The notes: generated by a model from the letters alone, not told the origin. 64,000 bases of DNA from a bacterium (GCA_022825065.1 JAJDYR010000022.1:161021-225020); one strand, 5' to 3'. Positions 10,541 through 20,081 are shown, numbered from the stretch's first letter. Numbers and translations: made by a program.

Positions 10541-11890
10541 TCAGTCCTCATCGGACTCCGAGCCAGTGGATTTCTCATGAGTTCGAGCTGCTTCGATCAG
10601 CAACTCGGCCCTTTTCGGACCAATCCCGGGAACTTCACACAATTCATCCGTCGATGCCGCGCTAATCGCCGCAATCGTAGAAAAACCATTGTCAGCCAAA
10701 AGCCGCGCCATTTTCTCACCAACAAGCTCTAGTTCTATCAATTCACTGGAAGAGTCTTCATCAGCTTCTGTTGGACGAATGCTCTCATCCTGCTCTTCTG
10801 CGCCAGCAACATCCTCTTGGCGATCATCGATCGAGAACGCCTGCTCGGCGATGATGCGTCGATATTCACCCTCACCTTTCAGATCAATTTTCCAGCCCAG
10901 GAGTTTCGCCGCCAAGCGAACATTCTGGCCGCCTTTCCCAATTGCTAGAGAGAGTTGATCGTCAGGCACTAAAACCTCCATTCGGCCTTCGTCTTCAAAC
11001 AAAGTGATGTGCTGTATCTTGGCGGGACTGAGCGCATTTGCAGCATATGTGCGTATATCGTCGTTCCAAGAGATGATATCGATCTTCTCTCCCCTGAGTT
11101 CTTGAACAATCGATTGCACACGGCTTCCACGTGTCCCTACACATGCGCCTACGGGATCTATGTCTCGCTCATGACTTACAACAGAAACTTTTGAACGTCC
11201 ACTTGGCTCTCGAACGCAACCTTTTATAGCCACTATGCCGTCGTAAATTTCGGGCACTTCCATCTCAAATAGCCGAATCAGCAAACCAGGATGTGTCCTA
11301 CTGAGAACAATTTGAGGACCTTTTGTTATTTCCCGCACCTCCATAATATAAGCGCGGATGCGATCTCCCCGCTTATAGACTTCTCTAAATATTTGCTCCC
11401 GACGAGGGAGGATCGCCTCTGTGCGCCCTATATCTACATAAATATTCCCGCGCTCTACCTGAGAAACAGACCCCGTAATCAAATCGCCTTCACGCTCCTT
11501 GAACTCCTGGTATATATTCGCACGCTCCGCTTCTCTGACTCGCTGCAATATAACTTGCTTCGCTATTTGCGCTGCTATCCTGCCCAGCCCCTCGGTCTCG
11601 ACACCCTGCGAAAGAAAATCCCCAACTTGAATATCAGGATTTTCCTTTCGCGCTTCATCTAAAAGGATTTCACTCTGAGGGTTCTGAACAATCCTGACGA
11701 CTTCTTTCGCTGCTTTGACGTCAATTTCACCAGTTTGTTCATCAAATGATACGTCCACATTTTTTCCCAAACCGTATTGCTTCTTCGCAGCTGACGCCAT
11801 TGCGATTTTTAGCGTGTCTAGCAGCACATCTTTGGAGACACCTCGCTCGCGTTCCAACTGTGTCAGGACCGCAATCAATTCTTGACTCAC
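10541..11890 (-). CDS. nusA: Transcription termination/antitermination factor NusA
   Basis: S1 and KH domains (VGACVGTRGSRVQSIVQELRGEKIDII), C-terminal HhH repeat. Confidence 0.97.
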   Translation of the reverse strand: MSQELIAVLTQLERERGVSKDVLLDTLKIAMASAAKKQYGLGKNVDVSFDEQTGEIDVKAAKEVVRIVQNPQSEILLDEARKENPDIQVGDFLSQGVETEGLGRIAAQIAKQVILQRVREAERANIYQEFKEREGDLITGSVSQVERGNIYVDIGRTEAILPRREQIFREVYKRGDRIRAYIMEVREITKGPQIVLSRTHPGLLIRLFEMEVPEIYDGIVAIKGCVREPSGRSKVSVVSHERDIDPVGACVGTRGSRVQSIVQELRGEKIDIISWNDDIRTYAANALSPAKIQHITLFEDEGRMEVLVPDDQLSLAIGKGGQNVRLAAKLLGWKIDLKGEGEYRRIIAEQAFSIDDRQEDVAGAEEQDESIRPTEADEDSSSELIELELVGEKMARLLADNGFSTIAAISAASTDELCEVPGIGPKRAELLIEAARTHEKSTGSESDED

Positions 11891-11923
11891 AAAACCACTC
11901 CTCCATCATGGATTGAGTTGACT

Positions 11924-12424
11924 CTACACTGTATTCCCCATGCCTTGAAATTCTTTATCCCAATCCACATCCAAGTTCGCTTTTGCAATATCGGCCAGTG
12001 AAAATGAAGCTTTCTCCCCATTCTTTGATGAAATAATATGAATCATATTGTCATCAACCTCGACTATCTTCCCTACAATTCGCCTCTTTCCTTCCTTCTT
12101 GCTTTTAAGACGAATGCGCACCCGATGCCCGACATAGCGCTCAAAATCCCGGACTTTTCGAAGAGGCCTTTCGAGCCCAGGGCTCGATATCTCGAGGCGA
12201 TAAGAATTTTCAATGACGTTTTTGTCATCGAAAAATTCTCCGAGTCTCCGGCTCACTGCTACACAATCAGAAAGAAGGATACCTTCTGGCTTTTGAATAA
12301 ATATCCGAATGAGCTGTTGGCTACGGTTGCCGGTCAGTTCAATGTCAACCAATTCATACCCTAGGCCAGAAACCACCTCCTGGGCGATAGTCCATATTTG
12401 AGAGTCAACATCAATTGACACCAT
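11924..12424 (-). CDS. rimP: Ribosome maturation factor RimP
   Basis: GYELVDIELTGNRSQQLIRIFIQKPEGILLSDCVAVSRRL...YRLEISSPGLERPL. Confidence 0.95.
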   Translation of the reverse strand: MVSIDVDSQIWTIAQEVVSGLGYELVDIELTGNRSQQLIRIFIQKPEGILLSDCVAVSRRLGEFFDDKNVIENSYRLEISSPGLERPLRKVRDFERYVGHRVRIRLKSKKEGKRRIVGKIVEVDDNMIHIISSKNGEKASFSLADIAKANLDVDWDKEFQGMGNTV

Positions 12425-12736
12425 AAACTCTATTCCGAGAATGAATAAAAAAATGGGCCATCAATTGACCCACTTGCTCAACAGCCAAAATCACGAACAC
12501 TTTAATAGTCATTCGAGTAAAGCGCAAGTGGAATAGCTTCTTTTTAGAACACCGGCGCATTCTTGCCCGAAGAAATGCGACGTGCTAGATTCTGCCAAAT
12601 TAAGCGGATAAACAATCTTGAAACAAAATGATCGGCGAATCAGTTTTGCGCTTTCTCTAAAATAAACCCGGTGTGGCCTTGACCAGAGAATCTCGTCTCC
12701 TGGTTGGAGTGCAATCATCAGTGAAGAGGTAAATCC

Positions 12737-13708
12737 ATGATTCGATTGACAAAGGTCAAGGCCCTTTGGATTTACGAAACAATGGTTCGCATTCGCAGGT
12801 TCGAGGAGCGTTCCATCGAGTTATTTCAGGCAGGAGAATTGCCGGGCTTCCTTCACGCCTATATCGGCGAGGAAGCTGTCGCTGCCGGGGTTTGTGCTCA
12901 CCTGACTCCTAAAGACCAAATCACATCTACACACCGAGGTCATGGGCACATGATCGCCAAGGGGCTCCAATATGAAGGCATGTTCGCCGAGTTGTACGCC
13001 CGCGCGACTGGCTATTGCAAAGGAAAAGGAGGATCGATGCACATCGCCGATCAGGACCTGGGAGTCTTGGGGGCGAATGGCATTGTGGGCGGTGGGATCC
13101 CCATAGCCGCCGGCGCCGCCTTGGGGCTTCGATTGAAAGGAGAAAAACACGTCGCTGTCAGTTTCTTCGGCGACGGAGCCAGCAACGAAGGCGCATTCCA
13201 TGAGGGTATCAACATTGCCGCCACCTGGAAGCTGCCTGCTGTGTTTGTCTGCGAGAACAACGGATTTGCCGAAAGCACGCCTCGCGCTGATCATCAGGCG
13301 GTTCAGGATATCGCCGATCGAGCTAAAGCTTACGGCATGCCTGGAATCGTTGTCGATGGCATGGAACCCCAAGCAGTATATGAAGTGGCGGGCGAAGCGA
13401 TTGCGCGCGCCCGCAAAGGAGAGGGACCCACGCTGATCGAAGCGAAAACAATGCGTTTTTTGGGCCATTACGTGGGCGACCCCGGCACCGCTTACGGGCA
13501 CGATAAAGAGGTGGGCAAGTGGCTCAAACGCGACCCGATCATCACGTTTGCAGAAGTACTCGTGAAGAAAAAATGGTTGGGCAAAAAAAGTATCGACGCC
13601 ATCCATGCGAAAGTGAACGAAGAGATGGAAGAGGCCATCGAATTCGCCCGGAAAAGCCCGGAGCCCGAGCTCGGTGACGCCATGACAGATATCTACGCGT
13701 CCGTTTAG
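12737..13708 (+). CDS. Pyruvate/acetoin dehydrogenase E1 component, alpha subunit
   Basis: TPP-binding GDGASNEGAFHEGINIAATWKLPAVFVCENN. Confidence 0.93.
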   Translation: MIRLTKVKALWIYETMVRIRRFEERSIELFQAGELPGFLHAYIGEEAVAAGVCAHLTPKDQITSTHRGHGHMIAKGLQYEGMFAELYARATGYCKGKGGSMHIADQDLGVLGANGIVGGGIPIAAGAALGLRLKGEKHVAVSFFGDGASNEGAFHEGINIAATWKLPAVFVCENNGFAESTPRADHQAVQDIADRAKAYGMPGIVVDGMEPQAVYEVAGEAIARARKGEGPTLIEAKTMRFLGHYVGDPGTAYGHDKEVGKWLKRDPIITFAEVLVKKKWLGKKSIDAIHAKVNEEMEEAIEFARKSPEPELGDAMTDIYASV

Positions 13709-13717
13709 GGAAAGGAA

Positions 13718-14698
13718 ATGCGCGAGATTTTATACCGGGAAGCCATTATCGAGGCCCTGGATGAGGAAATGGCGAGAGATGACTCGGTTTTTCTACTCGG
13801 AGAGGATATCGCCGAATTCGGCGGCTCATACAAGACGACCGTGGGTCTTTTGGAGAAATATGGCGCTGCGCGGGTGAGAAACACGCCCATCTCCGAGCAA
13901 GGCATCATCGGCACGGCCCTTGGGTCGGCGCTCGTAGGCATGCGCCCCGTGGCGGAGTTGATGTATATCGATTTTTCCGCCGTCGCCATGGATCAAATCG
14001 TCAACCAGGTCGCCAAGGTCCGTTACATGTTCGGCGGCAAGGCGAATACCTCACTCGTCATCAGAACTCAGGGCGGTGCGGGACGCAGTTCCGCCGCCCA
14101 GCATGCGCAAAGCCTGGAAGCGTGGTTCGTCCATGTACCGGGACTCAAAGTGGTCATGCCCTCCAGCGCACGAGACGCCAAAGGTCTCCTGAAAGCAGCC
14201 ATCAGGGATGACGACCCGGTTTTCTTCATCGAACACAAACTCCTTTACCTGGAAAGAGGCGCTGTTTCCGAAGAAGAAGAGATCATCCCCATCGGCGTAG
14301 CCGAGGTGAAAAGAGAGGGGAGCGACCTCACCATCGTCGCCACCTCCTCGATGGTCGGCAAATCGCTCGCTGCGGCAAAAGAACTTGAAAATGAGGGCGT
14401 AAGCTGCGAGGTCATCGACCCCAGAACGCTTTTCCCGCTGGATACGGAGACAATTCTCGGCTCCGTCCGAAAGACGGGACGGCTCCTCATCACCCATGAG
14501 GCGGTGCAGCGGTGTGGCTGGGGTGCGGAAATCGCCGCCTTGGCCGCCAAGGACGCTTTTGACTACCTCGACGCGCCCATTGAGCGCGTCTGCGCCAAGG
14601 AAACGCCGGTGCCCTTTTCTCCCAAACTCGAATCCTATGTCATACCCGATAAAGATGACGTAATCGCCGGGGTTCGTGGTATGTTAGAGACGGTGTAA
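13718..14698 (+). CDS. Pyruvate/acetoin dehydrogenase E1 component, beta subunit
   Basis: ALDEEMARDDSVFLLGEDIAEFGG...NTPISEQGIIGTALGSAL; transketolase C domain. Confidence 0.95.
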   Translation: MREILYREAIIEALDEEMARDDSVFLLGEDIAEFGGSYKTTVGLLEKYGAARVRNTPISEQGIIGTALGSALVGMRPVAELMYIDFSAVAMDQIVNQVAKVRYMFGGKANTSLVIRTQGGAGRSSAAQHAQSLEAWFVHVPGLKVVMPSSARDAKGLLKAAIRDDDPVFFIEHKLLYLERGAVSEEEEIIPIGVAEVKREGSDLTIVATSSMVGKSLAAAKELENEGVSCEVIDPRTLFPLDTETILGSVRKTGRLLITHEAVQRCGWGAEIAALAAKDAFDYLDAPIERVCAKETPVPFSPKLESYVIPDKDDVIAGVRGMLETV

Positions 14699-14734
14699 TT
14701 CCACAACACTTCCAATCATTAGGAGCAAAGATTC

Positions 14735-15988
14735 ATGGCCACCCCTCTCCCGATGCCTAAGCTCGGCCTTACCATGGAAGAAGGAACTATCCTCAAGTGG
14801 CGAAAAGGCGAGGGTGAAGCGGTCGAAAAAGGCGAGATCATCCTCGACATCCAGACAGACAAGGTTGAATACGAGGTCGAATCGCCGGATGGCGGCCTCC
14901 TGCTCAAAACACTGGCGGGAGAAGGCGACGTCGTTCCCTGCGGCACGGACATCGCCGTTATCGGCGAAGAGGGAGAGAACATCAGCGATTTTGGAGGTAC
15001 GCCCGCCAAGGCCCCGGTAGAGACTGAACCCGAGGCAGCGGAGGCACTTCCGACGCCACCACCCGCCCCCTCGAAAACTGCCCCTGCTCCGGCGGCCCCC
15101 GTGGCGGCGCAACCCGCTCGCACCGGCCGAATTTTCGCCAGTCCGGCCGCCAGGCGCGTGGCCCGCGAGTTGGGTATCGATTACCGCACTCTCAAGGGCT
15201 CAGGCCCCGGTGGCAGAATCGTTCAGGCCGACGTGAGAGCGGCTGCGGCATCGGGCATTCCTGCCGCCGTAACGGCCGCTGCGAGCGGCCCCGCTGCCGT
15301 CGCGGGTTCAACACCTTTGGCCGGGATGCGGAAAATCATTGCCGAGCGCATGCTCTCCAGCTGGTCCCAGGTGCCGCGCATCACGATGCAGGCCGAGGTG
15401 GACCTAACGAATCTTCTGGCCGTACGCGAGGCCAGCCGCCAGGCGTGGGAAAACGACCTCGGCGTCAAGGTATCCATCAACGATCTCATCCTCTTCTACA
15501 CCGCCCGCGCCGTGCGCCGCTGCCCGGCCGTGAACGTCCGCCTCACCGAAAACGCCCTGGAGCAAATGCAGGACGTGAACATCGGCGTGGCCGTAGCCGT
15601 CGAGCAGGGCTTGATGGTGCCCGTCATCCGGGGCGCCGACCAGAAATCCATCGACGCCATTTCGCGCGAGTCGCGGGCGCTGGCCGAAGCAGCCCGCGCG
15701 GGCGCTTTGGGACTCGATGCGCTCGAGGGCGGCACCTTCACGGTCTCGAACCTGGGGGCGTACGGGGTCGACCACTTCAGCGCCATCATCAACCACCCCG
15801 AATCCGCCATCCTATCGGTCGGGGCGGCGCGAGAGCGCGCCGTCGTGCGAAACGGCGAGGTCGTGGCCCGGACGACGGCCTTCGTCGGCATCAACGCCGA
15901 CCACCGCGTGGTGGACGGCGCGCCGGCGGCCGAATTCCTCTCTACGCTGAAAGAGATGCTCGAACACCCCAAGGTGATGCCTGCTTAA
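14735..15988 (+). CDS. Dihydrolipoamide acyltransferase (E2) with one lipoyl domain
   Basis: Lipoyl motif IQTDKVEYEVESPDGG; E3-binding domain ASPAARRVARELGIDYRTLKGSGPGGRI; catalytic ADHRVVDGA. Confidence 0.95.
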   Translation: MATPLPMPKLGLTMEEGTILKWRKGEGEAVEKGEIILDIQTDKVEYEVESPDGGLLLKTLAGEGDVVPCGTDIAVIGEEGENISDFGGTPAKAPVETEPEAAEALPTPPPAPSKTAPAPAAPVAAQPARTGRIFASPAARRVARELGIDYRTLKGSGPGGRIVQADVRAAAASGIPAAVTAAASGPAAVAGSTPLAGMRKIIAERMLSSWSQVPRITMQAEVDLTNLLAVREASRQAWENDLGVKVSINDLILFYTARAVRRCPAVNVRLTENALEQMQDVNIGVAVAVEQGLMVPVIRGADQKSIDAISRESRALAEAARAGALGLDALEGGTFTVSNLGAYGVDHFSAIINHPESAILSVGAARERAVVRNGEVVARTTAFVGINADHRVVDGAPAAEFLSTLKEMLEHPKVMPA

Positions 15989-16636
15989 GAGTCAAACCTT
16001 TTGATATCAGTAACTTGAAAATAGATTGTTCATCCAGTTTATATTTCGTGAATTTATCGAAAAACCCCGTGAATTTATCTAATTTTATCGAATTGTTCGG
16101 GAATTCACTGACGGCCCCTGCTCGGGTTTGATAGCGGTTCACCGGTCCGCGGAGAAGAAATTCGCCGCGGCTCAAAAAGCAGGTGTGGTTCCGATCCGAC
16201 GCCGAATCGCCTTTCCATTTTCTCCCCCTGCTCCCATCCATGAGAACACGCGCTGTCGCGCGAGGGATTCTCGCCCATCCCGGCGAAAAACCGCCGGCGG
16301 CAAATGCGGGGAAATGCGCGGCCGATCACCGTCCCGAGAAAGAAAGATTTTCCGGACCCTCAAAAACGCGTGGACGGCGCATGACATCCGCTTCGACCGA
16401 TGAGCGAGAGTTCCCGTTTTCCCGGAAATTGCGAAGCGGTATTTCCCTGCTTCCAGGGCGGAACAACCACGCCGTATGGATCAACACGATCCTCCCTCCT
16501 CCCTCGGGGTTTACCCCGTTTCCCTGCCCCCGCCTCGTGTTGTATGATTATTTCTATTGAGGCGCGCGCTCAGTTGCGGCCCATGATTCGAGAATAACCG
16601 CCCCCCGGCGACGCCGGGTCAATCAGGAGACAGGCA

Positions 16637-17047
16637 ATGGCCGAGACAGTTCGTGAAGTACCCTACTATTACATGACCGCATCGAATAAGCCGGGAGAGG
16701 GCGCCGTCCTCGCCTCCATGTTGAAGGATGCCGGCGTCAGCCTGCTGGCGGTGCACGCCTTCCCCGAGCGCAGGCGCGTTCAGGTCGACATCGTGCCCGA
16801 GGACGCACGCGCCTTCACCTCCTTCGCGCGCAAGGCGAAGATCAAGCTCAGCCCGCGGAAAAAGGCCTTCCTCGTCGAGGGCACGGACCGCACGGGAGCG
16901 CTGCTGCCGATTTTCACCAAGCTCGGTGACGCCGGCATCAACATCACCGCCATCACGGCCATCGCCGCGGGCAGGAAGCGCTACGGGGCCATCTTCTGGG
17001 TGAATCCCAAGGATCACGGCAAGGCCAAGAGAGCGCTGGGCGTGTAG
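16637..17047 (+). CDS. ACT domain-containing protein
   Basis: Two ACT-like segments (SNKPGEGAVLASMLKDAGVSLLAVHAF; TDRTGALLPIFTKLGDAGINITAITAI). Confidence 0.7.
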   Translation: MAETVREVPYYYMTASNKPGEGAVLASMLKDAGVSLLAVHAFPERRRVQVDIVPEDARAFTSFARKAKIKLSPRKKAFLVEGTDRTGALLPIFTKLGDAGINITAITAIAAGRKRYGAIFWVNPKDHGKAKRALGV

Positions 17048-17211
17048 CGGATAAAACCCGACCACAGAGGGGTTGTTGAATAGCCCCTGCAATGACGGCA
17101 ATTAGATTCCGCTTGCCGAAGGGAGTGTAGGGGCCGCATACATGCGGCCCTCGTAGTGGGTGAAAAAACAGGGTCGCATATATGCGACCCCTACAGAAAA
17201 AACTCACATCC

Positions 17212-17679
17212 CTACCCCAACGCCAACTCCATGAAGAGCGCCCCCTCCACGGGGTTTTCGGTATACGGGTCAATCTCCACAAAACCCATCGAGCGGTAAA
17301 GGGCGATGGCCTCTTGCATGGAGGGCAGTGTATCCAAGCGCATCCTGGCGTAGCCCATCTCCCGCGCCTCCCGGACGACCTCCTCCGCACACCTTCTCCC
17401 CAAGGCGCGCCCCCTGAATACAGGCCTTAGATAAAGCCGCTTCATCTCGCAGATTCCGCCGCCCAAATCCCGAAGCGCGACGCCGCCCGCTGTGGCGTCT
17501 CCTGCACGCAACAAGAGAAACCTTCCCGCCGGCGGGCCGTACATCCGCTCCAGGGTCTCGACTTCCTCCTCGAAGCCTTGAAAGCACAGGTCCACCTCGC
17601 TTGCGGCCTCGTACTCGCGCAGCAAGGTTCGAGCCTCCCGGTAGTCTTCTTCCGTCTGCGCGATGATGAATTCGGGCAT
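17212..17679 (-). CDS. GNAT family N-acetyltransferase
   Basis: GGGICEMKRLYLRPVFRGRALGRRCAEEVVREAREMGYARMRLDT...AIALYRSMGF. Confidence 0.88.
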   Translation of the reverse strand: MPEFIIAQTEEDYREARTLLREYEAASEVDLCFQGFEEEVETLERMYGPPAGRFLLLRAGDATAGGVALRDLGGGICEMKRLYLRPVFRGRALGRRCAEEVVREAREMGYARMRLDTLPSMQEAIALYRSMGFVEIDPYTENPVEGALFMELALG

Positions 17680-17798
17680 CTTCCCGTCGTCTCCTCGCGC
17701 CCATCCTACAGCGAACAGGAGCGAACCTGCACGTCCGCCCCGGGGTTCCTCGCTCCGAATATCTCCTCCCCCGGCAAACGCGTGGAAGCCCCGGCGCC

Positions 17799-17891
17799 CT
17801 CATCCTGAGTAGGCCCGCAGGGCCGTATCGAAGGGCTGGGGCGAGGAGCGCGCCCCTCGATACGCGGCTTCGCCGCTACTCGGGGTGAGGG
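17799..17891. repeat. Imperfect intergenic palindrome (CCTGAGTAGxCCCGxAGGGCCGTATCGAAGG family)
   Basis: ccctcatcctgagtag...gccgtatcgaaggg paired with cccctcgatacg...ctactcggggtgaggg. Confidence 0.6.
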
Positions 17892-18025
17892 GGAGATTGG
17901 ATCGTAGAGGTGGACGCGCCGTCGTGAAACATGAAAGACAAAATCTCTGGATTCGGCCTTTCCTCCTCCCAATCGGAAATAACACCGGGATGACGGCAAA
18001 CCAGGCATTATTCCGCCCTCGCTCG

Positions 18026-18366
18026 CAGGGGCCTGTTGAAAAAGTCATCCTTGGTCGGAATTGACCACCGCCGTCATTCCGACAATCAATGCCGACCGAG
18101 GAGGGAGGGATTGCCCGGAATCCATTTTATGGTTTTTGCTTTCGTTTTCGCATTTGATTCCGACCCGCAAGAGGGAGTGCCACGCCCGAATCCTGAACGA
18201 ATAAGGTGTATATAAATGGCGGCGTCAGTATCTTCCCCGCTCGGGAGAGAGGACGTCCGTGCGAAAGGCCAAGGGTAAAGGCGAAAATGGATTCCGGCTT
18301 TCGCCGGAATGACGAACAAAAGCGAAGGTCAATGCTAGGCGAAGCGAGGCTTTTTCAACAGCCCCT
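18026..18366. mobile_element. MITE-like element with TGTTGAAAAAG/CTTTTTCAACA terminal inverted repeats
   Basis: ggggcctgttgaaaaagtc at left, gctttttcaacagcccc at right; inner inverted ATTCCGG/CCGGAAT segments. Confidence 0.55.
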
Positions 18367-18613
18367 ACGGCTGCCGAATGACGGCCAAAACGACGGTGAT
18401 TCTCACCCGTACAGGAGAAGATTTTGCGCCCCAAACCCACAGATCACGAACTGTGGGACGACTATGAGTCGGGGTACGCCCCTGCGTCGGCAATCATCCG
18501 TCGATGGCGATGACGCCCCTCTTCACCCACCATGATGACGCAGCCTCCGCCCGCGCTTATAATGGCGCATCGCCCGTCTGCGGCTTTTCGGATTTGAGAA
18601 GGAGTCCAGAATC

Positions 18614-18949
18614 ATGACGCAGGTAGACGACGCGCTCCTCCGGCGTATGGTCGAAACCATCGTGGACGAGGTGGATCCCGAACAGGTGATTCTTTTCGGC
18701 TCACGCGCGCGAGGCGACGCGGCGGCGGATTCCGACGTGGATTTCGTAGTGGTAGAGTCGGCCCCGTTTGGAAAAAGTCGTGACAGGCGAGCAGAAGCGA
18801 CGCGTCTTTGGCGCGCACTGGCGGACTTCGAAGTCTCCAAGGACATTCTGCTCTTCAGCCGTGATGAAGTGGAATACTGGCGCGATTCACTGAACCACGT
18901 CCTGGCGCGCGCCCTGCGTGAAGGCGAAGTTCTGTATGAGCGATCTTAA
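18614..18949 (+). CDS. Minimal nucleotidyltransferase (MNT) antitoxin
   Basis: GSRARGDAAADSDVDFVVV matches the GSx10DxD nucleotidyltransferase motif. Confidence 0.88.
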   Translation: MTQVDDALLRRMVETIVDEVDPEQVILFGSRARGDAAADSDVDFVVVESAPFGKSRDRRAEATRLWRALADFEVSKDILLFSRDEVEYWRDSLNHVLARALREGEVLYERS

Positions 18950-19343
18950 GCAGGCTCACGTTCTCCTGGAGGCGGCGGAACGGGATTTTAGTGCCCTTCG
19001 CGGAATGGAAGATGCAACCATCTTCGCCGATGAGATATTCGGCTTTCATGTGCAACAGGCGTTGGAGAAGTCGTTAAAGGCATTACTTGCTCTAGTTGGT
19101 GAAACATACCCTGCTACTCACGATCTGGCGAGGCTGATCAATTTGCTCAAAGAGCACGACGCAGAAGCGGCACGTTTCAATGAATTGGTGGAATATACCT
19201 CGTATGCCGTTCAGTTTCGTTACGGCGCCAGCCACGCTGGCGCAATGCCGCTTGCCCGGGACATCGCTTTAGAGCGCGTGGAAGTGTTGATTAATGAAGT
19301 TCGGCGGCGCTTAGAAAGCACAGAGCACTCTAAAGAGAATTGA
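18936..19343 (+). CDS. HEPN domain toxin, partner of MNT
   Basis: FGFHVQQALEKSLKALLALVGETYPATHDLARLINLL; RYGASH fits the R-x4-6-H HEPN motif; overlaps the MNT gene. Confidence 0.88.
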   Translation: MSDLKQAHVLLEAAERDFSALRGMEDATIFADEIFGFHVQQALEKSLKALLALVGETYPATHDLARLINLLKEHDAEAARFNELVEYTSYAVQFRYGASHAGAMPLARDIALERVEVLINEVRRRLESTEHSKEN

Positions 19344-19418
19344 TCCGCAATCCCCCTTACGCGAGAATGCGCCCGTTCACTCTTATTCGATCACGCATCA
19401 CCAGAAAAGGATTTCGCC

Positions 19419-20081
19419 ATGCCGATAAACGAAGCCACGGGCCTCTCTCAGGATATGGGCGTCACCGAGGAGATGATGGCCTGCCCCCTGCCCCGCGTGC
19501 CGCTCATCGACCCGGACGACATTCCCGAACACCTGGCCGAAGAACTGGCGCCCCTCTATGAGCGCGGCGTAAAGCGCTGGGGCAAAGTGTCGCGCTTCCT
19601 GCGCCTGCTCGGCTGGGCGCCCGGTTTCGTCGAGGGCTGGCAGATCATGGACGGCAAGCTGAGGGTCCAGCACCGGGACAGCGACCCCGAATACATCCAC
19701 ATGGCCCAGCTCGTCATCATCAAGACGGCCATCTTGACCGAGTGCAACAACTGACTCGGGCACAACGTCGAGCTCGGTCGGGCTCATGGCATCTCGCAGG
19801 AGAAAATCAATCTGCTGGAGGGCGACGGCTGGCGCGAAAGCGATCTCTTTAACGAGAAGGAAAAAGCCGCGGTCTGCTGGGCGGAGGAAGTCACGAACCT
19901 GACGGCGAAGGGAAATGACGCGGCCTTCGAGGCCATGAAGAAGCACTTCTCCACCGAACAACTCGTCTCCCTGACCCTGATATGCGGTTTATGGAACCTG
20001 ACGGGCCGCGTGGCCGAGGCCTTACACCTCGTCGTGGAGCCGCCCGGCGAGCGCATCGCCTTTCAGGAGGGGGGTGAGTAG
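19419..20081 (+). CDS. Carboxymuconolactone decarboxylase (CMD)/AhpD-family protein, candidate selenoprotein with in-frame UGA at 19752-19754 (CNNU)
   Basis: Supplied ORF ends ...MAQLVIIKTAILTECNN-UGA; same frame continues LGHNVELGRAHGISQEKINLLEGDGWRESDLFNEKEKAAVCWAEEVTNLTAKGND...RIAFQEGGE to TAG at 20079-20081; the family's second active-site Cys falls at the UGA. Confidence 0.82.
19770..19785 (+). promoter_or_regulatory. Candidate bacterial SECIS element (apical hairpin)
   Basis: gagcuc-GGUC-gggcuc: 6-bp stem (one GU), GGUC loop, 21 nt between the UGA and the loop's first G; E. coli fdhF SECIS has the same GGUC loop. Confidence 0.7.

Noticed and set aside
12509-12718. 69-aa - strand ORF between rimP and E1alpha
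   Set aside because: No family resemblance, located in the divergent promoter region; not supported as coding.
16000-16636. AT-rich stretch with repeated gtgaatttatc followed by GC-rich ORFs
   Set aside because: Only two imperfect short repeats and no consistent ORF; insufficient evidence for a defined element.
19752-19754. UGA as a simple nonsense mutation (CMD pseudogene)
   Set aside because: Less likely: the UGA sits exactly on the catalytic Cys, the downstream frame is intact for about 108 codons, and a SECIS-like hairpin follows. Read-level verification is still required.
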